NCBI GenBank assembly: GCA_050699635.1
Contig: JBOHFK010000009.1
Coordinates: 1 to 64,000 of the forward strand
Reading direction: 5' to 3'
DNA: 64,000 nt
From: GCA-003244245 sp050699635
GTDB taxonomy: Bacteria > Actinomycetota > Actinomycetes > Mycobacteriales > Pseudonocardiaceae
Shown here in pieces: positions 1 to 8,509 of this stretch; the first letter of the stretch is position 1, and every line of letters begins with the position of its first letter. Under the pieces are notes generated by a model. The model was not told the DNA's origin and ran no database searches. It saw nothing but the letters and a program-made list of their open reading frames with translations. The position numbers and the translations under genes are program-made.

Positions 1-1
1 C

Positions 2-214
2 CTGGGCCGCCCGCCGGATGGGGCGATCCCGGTGCCGCGTCGGGCGGGTGTCGAGCTGGTGGACGCGTGGACTCGGGTGGCGCATCAGGTGAGTCCTGAG
101 GAGCTGTGGGCTGGTCGGGCTCGGGGGGAGTACGAGGCGCTGTGTGGTGCCCGACTGCTGGCGGCGAGCCTGACCGAGCCGGGGTGTGGTCGGTGTCGGG
201 AGTGCGCGTCGTGA
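2..214 (+). CDS. Small Cys-containing hypothetical protein, possibly 5'-partial
   Basis: The frame is open to the left edge of the window, so the start may lie outside. An internal GTG at 32 would give 60 residues. The protein ends in a C-x2-C-x2-C cluster (CGRCRECAS), which suggests a small metal-binding domain. Its TGA overlaps the GTG of the next gene in a GTGA arrangement, so it is the first visible member of a four-gene translationally coupled set. I do not recognise a characterised family. Sets like this occur in Pseudonocardiaceae integrative elements (general knowledge, not shown here). Confidence 0.55.
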   Translation: MGRPPDGAIPVPRRAGVELVDAWTRVAHQVSPEELWAGRARGEYEALCGARLLAASLTEPGCGRCRECAS

Positions 215-399
215 CTGATCCTCAGGTTGAGATCGAGGCCGCCTGCGAGGTGCACCATGACGGATCGGGGCGTTTGGTGATGCGGCGCGAGGGCGATCGG
301 GTGGTGCTGGATGCCCGCGCCGATCACTGCTGCGTAATCGCGGTGGACGGCGCGGCGATGACGCTGTTATTCGACGTTCTCGGGGAGTGGCCTGGATGA
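211..399 (+). CDS. Small hypothetical protein, second of four coupled genes
   Basis: This 62-residue protein starts at GTG 211 inside the stop of the preceding gene and ends in an ATGA overlap with the next. It is acidic and soluble, with no membrane segment. Its C-terminus (AAMTLLFDVLGEWPG) resembles the C-terminus of the fourth gene in the set (DALTVLHTVVADWPPT), so the two may be distant paralogues. Function is unknown. The real frame was chosen because overlaps at both ends fit a compact operon. Confidence 0.55.
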   Translation: MTDPQVEIEAACEVHHDGSGRLVMRREGDRVVLDARADHCCVIAVDGAAMTLLFDVLGEWPG

Positions 400-737
400 G
401 CAGCGGCTCGACGCGGTGGGCGATCTCCCCCACGGACGGCCGGACGCACATGCTGTCGCCGGTAGATGATCACCCACTGGGGGCGTTGACGACGCGGTGT
501 GGTCATCAGCTGCCACCGGGGGTCGCCCAGCAGGAGTACCTGCCGGGACGGCTGCTGTGCGTGACGTGCCTGTGGTGCTACCTGCTGCCCGCACCCGCGA
601 TCCCCCGCACGATTCCGGCTGGCCGCCGGTTGAGAGATGCCCCCGAATCGACTCCTGGCGGCCAGCCGGTTCCAGCAGAGGGCGACGACCAGACGGTGAA
701 CATCCGGCCGCGTCCGGTTCGGGTAGTCCCGAGATGA
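396..737 (+). CDS. Putative zinc-ribbon-type small protein
   Basis: The protein has 113 residues and starts at ATG 396, overlapping the previous stop; its own stop overlaps the next ATG at 734. It contains TRCGH followed about 30 residues later by CVTCLWC, a C-x2-H/C-x2-C-like spacing that could bind zinc. The C-terminal third is Pro/Arg rich and low complexity. Similar 'zinc finger' small proteins are common beside actinobacterial integrated elements (family knowledge). No catalytic role can be assigned. Confidence 0.5.
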   Translation: MSSGSTRWAISPTDGRTHMLSPVDDHPLGALTTRCGHQLPPGVAQQEYLPGRLLCVTCLWCYLLPAPAIPRTIPAGRRLRDAPESTPGGQPVPAEGDDQTVNIRPRPVRVVPR

Positions 738-1036
738 GCGCTGCTGCCGATGGCCCGGAGCTCAGGGCCGCGAAACGACTGCTGGATCTGGCCACCAGCC
801 AAGGCTTCGCCTTCCAACGGGTCGCACCAGGCCCGGACGGACCGCTGTTCGCCCGGCGGGAGACCACCGAGCACCACGACGAAATCTACATAGGCGGGTT
901 CACCGACTTCTGCCACGCAACCCGAGCCCGCAAATCCAGCCTGCTCGTACCCGGCGGACTGCCCATCACCGCACGCGTGACCGGCGACGCACTCACGGTC
1001 CTGCACACCGTCGTAGCGGACTGGCCGCCCACCTGA
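734..1036 (+). CDS. Small hypothetical protein, last of four coupled genes
   Basis: A 100-residue soluble protein starts at ATG 734, overlapping the previous stop. It has no signal peptide or membrane helix. The last 16 residues resemble the end of the second gene of the set, with the shared pattern hydrophobic-T-x-L-x2-V-x2-W-P. It is the final gene of the operon; the next 650 bases have no convincing gene. Function is unknown. Confidence 0.55.
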   Translation: MSAAADGPELRAAKRLLDLATSQGFAFQRVAPGPDGPLFARRETTEHHDEIYIGGFTDFCHATRARKSSLLVPGGLPITARVTGDALTVLHTVVADWPPT

Positions 1037-1689
1037 ACCCCGACCGACCACCAGTTGACTGCACCCTTGATCGTCACTTCACTGGCTGAGGCAGGACGGC
1101 GCACCCCCCTCTGACCGCCGAAAGCGGCTGTTCTGGGTGGTGAGCGCTGGCCTGCCTCACCGTGATTGTCTGCCTTATCGCAGTTCACAACCAGGGCAGC
1201 AGCCGCGTAGTGGGGTGAAGCGTGTGCCTCGGCGGGAAGTCAGTGCCTCACCGTCTCGCGCTTGTCCGAGGACGCTGCCCAGCTTGAGCAGACCATCAGC
1301 GAGCACCGGTGTCGGCTCGCTATCAGCCGCGACGACCGGCGCCACTGACGCACGATTAGGCGCTTGGAATCATCCGATCGACAAAAAGTTGTCGATGTCG
1401 CGCCTGTGTGCCACCCAGACCCGTGGACGGCGTGCATCGATACCGCGCAGTGCTCCGGGCAATCCACCGACATGACTCGTCGGGCATGGGGCGAAGTCTG
1501 GCTGAACAGCACCGTCCCTGCCGCGTTAAGGGTGCGACCCGCAGCGCAAGGCAAGCCCCCCCGACCCGAAGGGAAGGCGAATCGGGGTTCGAGTCCTCGG
1601 CGCGGCACGGGCGCGGGAGGGGCGGCAGGAGCTCGTGGTGTGACGGGTCGCCTGCGGACGCCGAGGATCGGCGGAGGACGATCGGAAGC
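1037..1689. other. Intergenic region without a convincing gene
   Basis: Long open frames cross this stretch but none shows a recognisable protein, and the copper gene downstream has a better start at 1690. A small hairpin with 8-bp arms (ATCGACAA/TTGTCGAT) lies at 1377-1396. At 1583-1599 there is a tRNA T-arm-like fold (cgggg, loop ttcgagt, cctcg), but no matching acceptor, D or anticodon arm was found, so it is at most a tRNA 3'-end relic or attachment-site scar beside the small-gene island. Confidence 0.4.
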
Positions 1690-3636
1690 GTGCCAGGGGC
1701 GTCAACGGTCGTTCTGCGGGCTGCCCTCGCGGCGGCGTTAGCGGCGGTGGTCGCCGTGGTCGTCGTGCTGGCGGTTCAGCTGGGTGGGGCCCCGGCCGGG
1801 TTGGGGATCGGCGACCCGGGGCTGCTGGTGCGGGTCGGAACGCCGCTGCTGCGACTGGTGGTCGACGCGGCCGCCGCGGTGTGTGTCGGGGCGTTGGTGT
1901 TCGCGGTGTTCCTCGACCCGGCGCCGGGGTTGGCGACGGTGTCACCCGCCGGGTATGCGGCCCAGTGCTGGGGTGGGGTGGCCGCCGCGGTGTGGTCAGC
2001 GGCCTCGGTCGGGCTCGCGGTGTTCAGCACGGCCGAGGGCACCGGCCAGCCCGTGGCGACGGTGCTGAGCAGCCCGGGGGTGTGGTCGGTGATGGGCGCC
2101 CTGGAGGAACCGGCCGGCCAGCTCGTCGCGGCCGGCCTGGCCCTGGTCGCCGCCCTCGGGTGCCGCATCGCGCTGAGCTGGCGTGCGGCGGTGGCGGTAC
2201 TCGGGGTCGCGGCGCTCGGGTTGCTCCCTGCCGCGGTGACCGGGCACGCCGCGTCGGCCACCGGGCACGACCTGTCCATGGGCAGCAGCGTGGTGCACGT
2301 CGTGGCCGCGGCGGTGTGGGTGGGAAGTCTGGTGGCGGTGGCCGTGACGTTGACCCGCCCTGGACGGGTGGGCGAGTCGGTGCTGCGCCGCTACGGCGTG
2401 CTCGCCGGGGCATGTTGGGTGGTTCTGGTGCTGTCCGGGCTGGTGGAGGCGGTGGTGCTGGCGCCGCCGTCGAGCTGGGCGAGCACCGCTTACGGCGCGC
2501 TGGTGGTGGCCAAGGTCGGGGCCGCGGTACTGCTGGGCCTGGGGGCCGCGGTGCTGCGGCGCCGGTACCGGGGCGCCGGGGCGGCTCCGGGCCCCGGTTT
2601 CGTGGCAGCGGAGCTGCTGATCCTGGTCGGTGCCCTCGGCGTGTCGGTGGGGATGGCCTTCGTCGTCCCGCCGGGGTTGGGCCGCCCGGACCAGACCAGC
2701 TCGGAGGCGTTGATCGGCTACAACCTCGCCGGTCCTCCGACCCTGACCCGGTTGCTGCTGGACTGGCGACCCGATGTGATCTTCGCTGCGGTGGTCGTCG
2801 TGCTGGCCGGGTGCTACGCCGCGGGGGTGCGCCGGATGCGCCGCCGCGGTGAGCGGTGGCCTCGGGGGCGCAGTGCGGCCTGGCTGCTGGGGTGCGTGAC
2901 GCTGCTGCTGGCGACCTGCTCGGGTGTGGAGCGCTACGCGGATGCGATGTTCAGCGTGCACATGATCCAGCACATGGCGCTGGCCGCGCTGGTGCCGGTG
3001 CTGCTGGTGCTCGGGGGCCCGCTCACGCTGGCCCGCGGCGCGCTGCGCCCGGTGGCGCCCGGAGCCGCGCCGGGTCCACGGGAGTGGCTCGCCGAGGCCC
3101 GGCATGCCCGGTCGCTGCGGGTGGCGACGCACCCGCTGGTCGTGCTCGGGCTGTTCGTCGGCGTCGACTATGCGCTGTACCTGACCGGGCTGTACTCCGC
3201 GTGGACCTTGTACCACTGGGCGCACGTGGGGATGAACGTGTTCTTCCTCGCGGTGGGCTACCTGTTCGCGTGGGTGGTCATCGGGGTGGACTCCTCCCCC
3301 TGGCAGCTGCCCTACCTGGCCCGGCTGGGGGTGTTGCTCGCGGCGATGCCGTTCGAGGCGGTCTTCGGGATCGTGTTGATGGACCACTCAACGGTGATCG
3401 GAGCGAACTTCTACCGGTCGTTGGCGCTGCCCTGGGTGCCCGACCTGCTGGTCGACCAGCGCCTGGCGGGTGCGATCGCCTGGGGGGGTGCCACGCTGCC
3501 GACCCTGCTCGCGGTCCTCGCGCTGATCTACCAGTGGTCCCGCGCCGAGAACGGGCCCGCCGGCGGCGGCCGGACCGATGACCAGCAGGCCGCCTACCGC
3601 GCGATGCTGGCGCGGCTGACCGAAACCCGACGCTAG
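1690..3636 (+). CDS. CopD-domain / CtaG-type copper protein, fused
   Basis: This is a 648-residue polytopic membrane protein. The N-terminal half resembles CopD copper-resistance proteins (TGH and VVHVVAAAVWVGSL around residues 190-215). The C-terminal half resembles the caa3-type cytochrome oxidase assembly factor CtaG, with the conserved HMIQHM near residue 423 and further His-containing helices. Fusions of this kind are common in actinobacteria and are linked to copper import or delivery to terminal oxidase. I chose GTG 1690 because GGAGG lies 12 bases upstream and the first helix begins directly after it; the frame stays open much further upstream without sensible protein. The convergent neighbour is a copper-type P-ATPase, which supports a copper role. 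Confidence 0.85.
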   Translation: MPGASTVVLRAALAAALAAVVAVVVVLAVQLGGAPAGLGIGDPGLLVRVGTPLLRLVVDAAAAVCVGALVFAVFLDPAPGLATVSPAGYAAQCWGGVAAAVWSAASVGLAVFSTAEGTGQPVATVLSSPGVWSVMGALEEPAGQLVAAGLALVAALGCRIALSWRAAVAVLGVAALGLLPAAVTGHAASATGHDLSMGSSVVHVVAAAVWVGSLVAVAVTLTRPGRVGESVLRRYGVLAGACWVVLVLSGLVEAVVLAPPSSWASTAYGALVVAKVGAAVLLGLGAAVLRRRYRGAGAAPGPGFVAAELLILVGALGVSVGMAFVVPPGLGRPDQTSSEALIGYNLAGPPTLTRLLLDWRPDVIFAAVVVVLAGCYAAGVRRMRRRGERWPRGRSAAWLLGCVTLLLATCSGVERYADAMFSVHMIQHMALAALVPVLLVLGGPLTLARGALRPVAPGAAPGPREWLAEARHARSLRVATHPLVVLGLFVGVDYALYLTGLYSAWTLYHWAHVGMNVFFLAVGYLFAWVVIGVDSSPWQLPYLARLGVLLAAMPFEAVFGIVLMDHSTVIGANFYRSLALPWVPDLLVDQRLAGAIAWGGATLPTLLAVLALIYQWSRAENGPAGGGRTDDQQAAYRAMLARLTETRR

Positions 3637-3660
3637 CGGTCGGCAACCGGCCGGTAGGGC

Positions 3661-5997
3661 TCAGCTCAGGTGCTGGAACCGGCGCAGCCGCAGGCTGTGG
3701 GAGACGACGAACAGCGACGACAGTGCCATCGCCCCCCCGGCGAGCAGGGGGTTGAGCAGCCCGGCCACGGCCAGCGGGATCGCCGCGACGTTGTAGCCGA
3801 AGGCCCACACCAGGTTGCCCCGGATGGTGCGCACCGTCTGGCGGGCCAGCGCGATCGCCTCGGGAACGACCGTGAGGTCGTCCCGCACCAGGATCATGTC
3901 GGCGGCGTCCAGGGCGACGTCAGTGCCCGAACCCATCGCCAGGCCCAAGTCAGCAGCGGCGAGTGCCGGCCCGTCGTTGACCCCGTCACCGACCATGGCC
4001 ACCGCCCGGCCCCCGGCCCGCAACCGCTGCACCAGAGCGACCTTCTCGTCGGGCAGCACCCCGGCGAGCACGTCGGTGATCCCCGCCGCGTCGGCCGCGG
4101 CCCGGGCTGCCGGTGCGCTGTCCCCGGTGACCAAGATCGTGACCAGCCCGAGACGGTGCAGCTCGCGCACGGCGGCACCCGCCGAGGGTTTGACCGAATC
4201 TCCCAGCGCCAGCCCGGCGGCAACCTGCCCGTCGCGGCTCACCAGCACCGTCGTGAGACCCCGCTGGTCCCACTCCCGGCACCGCTGGTCAATCTCGTCG
4301 GGCACCACAGCGCCGTCGGTGGCCACCAGCGCGGGCCGTCCCACCACCACGTCGATCCCCGCGACGTGACCGCGGGCCCCCAAACCCGGCAGCGCACGGA
4401 AGTCCGCCACCGCCGCCAGCGCACCGACCTCGGCACGGGCGAACTCGGTGATCGCCCGGGCCACGGGGTGCTCGGAGGCGCCCTCGACCGCGCCGACCTC
4501 GCCCAACACTCGCGATCGGTCGACACCGGCGGCGACCTGCACCCCCACGACGTGCATCTGCCCGGTGGTGACGGTGCCCGTCTTGTCCAGCAGCACCGTG
4601 CCCACGGCGCGGCTGTTCTCCAACGCCCGGTGACCCTTGATGAAGATCCCCAGCTGGGCGCCCCGCCCGGAGGCGACCATCAACGCGGTGGGGGTCGCCA
4701 GCCCCAGCGCGCAGGGGCAGGCGATGACCAGTACCGACAGCGCCGCGGAGAACGCTGCCGGCCCGCTGCCGGTGAACGCCAGCCACCCGCCGGCGGTGGC
4801 CAGCGCCAGGACGAACACCACCGGGACGAAGACCCGGGAGATCCGGTCGGCCAACCGCTGCACGCGCGCCTTGCCAGCCTGGGCAGCGTCGACGAGGCGG
4901 ATCATGCCGGCCAGCCTGGTGGCCTCCCCGACCGCGGTCGCGCACACCACCAAGCGACCGGACACCGCAACCGTGCCGCCGATCACCGTCTCGCCGGCGG
5001 TGACCTCCACCGGCACCGATTCCCCGGTCATCGTGCTGCGATCCACCGCCGATTCACCGGAGACCACGCACCCGTCGGCGGCGATCTTCTGTCCGGGCCG
5101 GACCACGAAATGCTGCCCCACACCCAGCTGGGCCACCGGCACCCGCCGCTCCACTCCGTCGCTGTCGAGTACGGCCACGTCACGGGCACCGAGCTCGGCC
5201 AAGGCCCGCAACGCATCACCCGCCGAGCGGCGCGACCGCGCCTCGACATACCGGCCGGCGAGCACGAACGTGGTCACCCCCGCCGCGACCTCCAGATACA
5301 CCGGGCCCTGCGGGTGCAACAGCACCTCCAACCCGCCCACCGACCCGGCACCCTCGCCGCCGAGGGTGGACCACAGCGACCACCCGCTGGCCGCCACGAT
5401 CCCCGCCGAGACCAGCGTGTCCATCGTCGTCGTGCCCCGCCGCAGCCCGGCCACCGCGGCCCGGTGAAACGGCCATGCCGCCCACACCACCACCGGCAAC
5501 GCCAAGGCGAGCACCACCCACTCCACCGCGGGCACTCGCAGCGACGGCACCACCGACACCAGCAACGACACGTTGCACAGCGGGACGAACAGCACCAGGG
5601 CCACCACCAGGCGCCGCCACAGCTCACGAGACCGGTCGCCGGTCTGCGGTGACGTTTCGGCCGCCAGGACGACCGGGTGCGCGGTGAACCCGGCCCGGCC
5701 GACCGCGGCGACGACCTCCTCCACCGGCACCCCGCCAGGGCGACGGACGCTGGCCCGCTCGGTGGCGAAATTGACCGTGGCGGCCACGCCGTCCAGCCGG
5801 TTGAGCGTGCTCTCCAATCTCGCCGCGCACGCCCCGCAGGTCATGCCCTGGACCGACAACTCCACGGTGTCAACGTCACCGCCGGCTGCCGTGCCCGGCC
5901 CGCGAACCGACAACGCCACCGGATCCCACCCCACGGTGTCCAGGGTACGGTGGCCGACCCGGGAGGCGCGCACCCGCAGCCGGCCGGAGGCGTTCAC
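3661..5997 (-). CDS. copA: Copper-type P1B ATPase
   Basis: This 778-residue heavy-metal transporting P-type ATPase pumps Cu+ out of the cytoplasm. An N-terminal HMA domain carries GMTCGAC (Cys54, Cys57). It is followed by eight predicted membrane helices, the actuator motif TGES near residue 321, the intramembrane CPC motif (ACPCALGLATP, near 427), the phosphorylation motif DKTGT near 470 and the hinge GDGVNDGPALA near 669. All key residues are present. The start is GTG 5997, which overlaps the stop of the upstream flavoprotein gene, so the two are probably co-translated. The first 45 residues before the HMA domain are unusual, and a later start cannot be excluded. Expression is probably copper responsive, but no operator was recognised. 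Confidence 0.93.
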   Translation of the reverse strand: MNASGRLRVRASRVGHRTLDTVGWDPVALSVRGPGTAAGGDVDTVELSVQGMTCGACAARLESTLNRLDGVAATVNFATERASVRRPGGVPVEEVVAAVGRAGFTAHPVVLAAETSPQTGDRSRELWRRLVVALVLFVPLCNVSLLVSVVPSLRVPAVEWVVLALALPVVVWAAWPFHRAAVAGLRRGTTTMDTLVSAGIVAASGWSLWSTLGGEGAGSVGGLEVLLHPQGPVYLEVAAGVTTFVLAGRYVEARSRRSAGDALRALAELGARDVAVLDSDGVERRVPVAQLGVGQHFVVRPGQKIAADGCVVSGESAVDRSTMTGESVPVEVTAGETVIGGTVAVSGRLVVCATAVGEATRLAGMIRLVDAAQAGKARVQRLADRISRVFVPVVFVLALATAGGWLAFTGSGPAAFSAALSVLVIACPCALGLATPTALMVASGRGAQLGIFIKGHRALENSRAVGTVLLDKTGTVTTGQMHVVGVQVAAGVDRSRVLGEVGAVEGASEHPVARAITEFARAEVGALAAVADFRALPGLGARGHVAGIDVVVGRPALVATDGAVVPDEIDQRCREWDQRGLTTVLVSRDGQVAAGLALGDSVKPSAGAAVRELHRLGLVTILVTGDSAPAARAAADAAGITDVLAGVLPDEKVALVQRLRAGGRAVAMVGDGVNDGPALAAADLGLAMGSGTDVALDAADMILVRDDLTVVPEAIALARQTVRTIRGNLVWAFGYNVAAIPLAVAGLLNPLLAGGAMALSSLFVVSHSLRLRRFQHLS

Positions 5998-7019
5998 CGT
6001 GCTGCCGGTGACACGCCGAACTCACCGCGAAACCCGGTGCACCACACCACGCTGCCGATCTCGCGCAGGTCCAGCACCGCCGGTGGGTGCAACTCGACGG
6101 GAGCGTCGAGCGGGTCCGGTTCGGCGGGCGGGACATCGCGGCCGGCCCGGGCGATGAGCTGGTCGAGCATGCCGCGGACCTGCGCGGCGAACGCGGCCCC
6201 GGCCGCGACGTTGTCCGGGGCGCTGCCGTCGAAGTGGGCCTGCTCGCCGTCCACTGTGATCAGCCGCCCGGCCAGCACGGCGCCCGCGCGGGCTAGCCCC
6301 GGCAGGCTCAACCCGCGCTCTCCGGGGGCGAAGACCGGCTGCGCGGCCCGCATCATCGCCGGGTCGGGCAGGTCCGCGGGGCGCTGGTGGAAGAACCCGG
6401 CCTCGAACAGCAGCCCGAAAACGTCCTGGCGACGGTGCCCGACCGGCACCCGGCCGACCGGGCTGGTCGCCAGCACCACCCGCCGGCCGGCGGCCAGCAG
6501 GTCCTCGGCGATCTGGCAGCCGGACTGCGCGCTGCCCACCACCAGCACGCCACCGGCGGGCAGCGCCGCCGGGGTGCGGTAGTCCGCGGTGTGGTACTGG
6601 GCGATCCGCTCGGGAAACGCCTGGGCCAGCGAGGGCGGGTATGGCACGTTCTCGTGCCCGGTGGCGACCACGACCGTGCGGGCTGAGGCCTCGTCGCCGG
6701 TGGTCCGCAGGGTGTACCCGGCGCCGACGGGATCCAGCCCGATCACCTCGACACCTTCCCGGACCGGGCTCTGGGGGGCGAGTTTCTCCAGCCGGACGAC
6801 GACCTCCGTGGCCGGCGCGAAGGCGTCCGGCGGTTGCTCGCCGAGCATCGCATTGGCCCAGCCGGGGGTGTTCAGCCGGAACGAGTCCCAGCGTTGGGTG
6901 CGCCACGTCTGCCCAACGCGGCCGCGTTCCAGCACCTGGTGCTCGACGCCGCGTTCGGTCAGCGCCGCGCTGGTGGCCAGCCCGGCCGGACCGCCACCGA
7001 CGACCGCACAGTCGATCAT
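5994..7019 (-). CDS. Flavin-dependent monooxygenase-like NAD(P)-binding protein
   Basis: The protein has 341 residues. An N-terminal FAD-binding motif GGGPAG (residues 8-13) and a second Rossmann motif GSAQSG near residue 165 are typical of flavin-containing monooxygenases and related putative flavoproteins. The start at 7019 is preceded by AAGGGAG at good spacing; a longer open frame upstream has no family similarity. Its TGA overlaps the GTG of the copper ATPase, so the genes form a two-gene operon. The substrate is unknown; the linkage suggests a role in metal or thiol redox stress, which is inference only. Confidence 0.8.
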   Translation of the reverse strand: MIDCAVVGGGPAGLATSAALTERGVEHQVLERGRVGQTWRTQRWDSFRLNTPGWANAMLGEQPPDAFAPATEVVVRLEKLAPQSPVREGVEVIGLDPVGAGYTLRTTGDEASARTVVVATGHENVPYPPSLAQAFPERIAQYHTADYRTPAALPAGGVLVVGSAQSGCQIAEDLLAAGRRVVLATSPVGRVPVGHRRQDVFGLLFEAGFFHQRPADLPDPAMMRAAQPVFAPGERGLSLPGLARAGAVLAGRLITVDGEQAHFDGSAPDNVAAGAAFAAQVRGMLDQLIARAGRDVPPAEPDPLDAPVELHPPAVLDLREIGSVVWCTGFRGEFGVSPAAR

Positions 7020-7294
7020 GATCGTGCTCCCTTCGAGATGCGCCGTACCAGCTCGACGTGGTGCTCTACTCGCCATTCCACGGTGCGGGTCGGTGCCGGA
7101 GCGGCCAAGGACAAGATGTGTACCCCGGGCCCTTCGCCGCCCACTGGCGTTCCCGTCTCGGTGTGGCTGGAGTAGGTGTGGGGCAACCAGGAGCCATACC
7201 AGAGGAAGACCTCGGGCAGCGTTGTCATGACCCATTTCGAACAGACCGCCGAGTTGAGGCAGACTGACAGGCAGCGGACGAAGGGATCAGCAGC
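7020..7294. promoter_or_regulatory. Divergent intergenic region
   Basis: These 275 bases separate the minus-strand flavoprotein/copA operon from the plus-strand hicBA pair and must hold promoters for both. Open frames across it look like shadows. I could not identify a clear copper-response operator or a convincing -35/-10 pair. Confidence 0.35.
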
Positions 7295-7513
7295 ATGAGC
7301 GCACAGCTGAGTGTGACCGTTGTGGTCAGCCGTGAGGACGATCGTTTCGTCGCGCAGTGCCTCGAGGTCGACATCTCCAGCTTCGGCGATACGCAAGCAG
7401 AGGCACTGGCGATGGTGACCGAGGCGCTGGAACTGTGGTTCGAGGACGCCCCTGTACCCGATCACTTCAGCCGGCCGGTGGTCACCACGGTCGATCTGCA
7501 CCTCTCTGCATGA
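7295..7513 (+). CDS. hicB: HicB-type antitoxin
   Basis: A 72-residue protein of the HicB fold: it starts with the beta-rich partial RNase H-like sequence (VTVVVSREDDRFVAQCLEVD) followed by a helix rich in E/A (TQAEALAMVTEALELWFED). It lacks the extra DNA-binding domain found in longer HicB proteins. HicB neutralises the HicA toxin by direct binding. Its TGA overlaps the ATG of hicA, so the pair is co-translated, here in the antitoxin-first order. Confidence 0.82.
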   Translation: MSAQLSVTVVVSREDDRFVAQCLEVDISSFGDTQAEALAMVTEALELWFEDAPVPDHFSRPVVTTVDLHLSA

Positions 7514-7737
7514 GCCGGTCGCTTCCTGCCGTCACAGGCCGGGAGGTACTCAAGGTGCTGGATGGCATTGGATTCGTACACGTCTCGACCAAGGGCTCGC
7601 ATGCCAAGGTCGCGCATCCGGATGGACGCGTGGCGGTGGTGCCGATGCATGGTGGCCGAGACATCCCACGGGGCACACTGGGCTCGATTCTTCGGCAAGC
7701 GGGGCTCACCATCGCGGAATTCCGGGAGCTCCTATGA
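7510..7737 (+). CDS. hicA: HicA-type mRNA interferase toxin
   Basis: A 75-residue double-stranded-RNA-binding-fold toxin. It has the family signature with the catalytic histidine in KGSHAK (His31), preceded by LKVLDGIGFVHV and followed by VVPMHGGRDIPRGTLGSILRQAGL. Members cleave mRNA and are held inactive by HicB. The start at ATG 7510 overlaps the hicB stop (ATGA). Length and key residues are normal, so the toxin looks intact. Confidence 0.87.
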   Translation: MSRSLPAVTGREVLKVLDGIGFVHVSTKGSHAKVAHPDGRVAVVPMHGGRDIPRGTLGSILRQAGLTIAEFRELL

Positions 7738-7873
7738 GATCGGGGACTCGTCTGCGCCGGTTCCGGATGGCCCTGTCACACCTCCGGCCCACTCCCCGGT
7801 AGAGCCGGCATGCCCCGATCGCGGATGTCATCCGCATCTTCCCGTCGGCCGGGGCGCGGCGCAGACTCGGCTG

Positions 7874-8509
7874 GTGCGCAACTACGGCCAGTTCTGCCCG
7901 GTCGCGCGGGCCTCGGAAGTCCTCGCCGAGCGCTGGACGCCGATCGTGCTGCGCAACCTGCTGCAGGGCGCGCGGACGTTCAACGAGATCGCCGCGGGCG
8001 CGCCGGGCCTGTCGCGGTCGTTGCTGACCCGGCGGCTGCACGAGCTGCAACGGGCCGGGGTGATCGAGATCCGGGCAAAGCCGGCGGGTCGCGGGTCGCT
8101 CTACGAGCCGACGCTCGCCGGCCGGGCACTGTGGCCGGTGATCCAGGCCCTGCACGACTGGACCGAGGAGTGGATGGACGTCCGGCCCGAGCACGCCGAC
8201 CCAGGCGTGGTCCTGTGGTCGTGGTCGGAGGGGTTCCTGCGCCGGGATCTGCTGCCCGACCGGCGGGTGGTGATCCGGTTCGAGTACGCCCGGCTGGGCC
8301 GCCGGGAGCGGGTGTGGCTGCTCGTGGAGCACGACGACGCCGAGGTCTGCCGGTTCGACCCCGGGTTCGGCGACGACGTCGGTGACCCACGTCTGGCACA
8401 TCGTCGTGATGACCGGACGTCACCGGCTGTGGCACTGCACCCACGTGCTGATGGCGCTCGGCATGATCGTCATGTTCGTCCCGACCGACCCCATGATCGT
8501 GCCCGGTGA
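7874..8509 (+). CDS. HxlR-family winged-helix regulator with an abnormal C-terminus
   Basis: From GTG 7874 the protein shows an HxlR-type winged helix: the conserved Cys in YGQFCPVARA, then ERWTPIVLRNLLQGARTFNE and GLSRSLLTRRLHELQRAGVIE. A normal HxlR/SCP2-like region continues to about FDPGFGDDV near 8376. After that, to the stop at 8509, the translation is Arg/His-rich and is simply the wrong frame of the downstream DUF5134-like gene. The native C-terminus has therefore been lost by a deletion that fused the two genes out of frame. Activity is uncertain; the DNA-binding part is complete. Confidence 0.7.
   Translation: MRNYGQFCPVARASEVLAERWTPIVLRNLLQGARTFNEIAAGAPGLSRSLLTRRLHELQRAGVIEIRAKPAGRGSLYEPTLAGRALWPVIQALHDWTEEWMDVRPEHADPGVVLWSWSEGFLRRDLLPDRRVVIRFEYARLGRRERVWLLVEHDDAEVCRFDPGFGDDVGDPRLAHRRDDRTSPAVALHPRADGARHDRHVRPDRPHDRAR

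Noticed and set aside
1583..1607. Possible tRNA gene suggested by a T-arm-like hairpin
   Set aside because: No acceptor, D or anticodon arm could be matched upstream at normal distances.
1408..1689. N-terminal extension of the CopD/CtaG protein
   Set aside because: Arg/Gly/Pro-rich translation without family similarity; GTG 1690 has a ribosome-binding site and begins at the first membrane helix.
3670..5652. 660-codon open frame opposite copA
   Set aside because: Antisense shadow rich in His/Arg/Pro.
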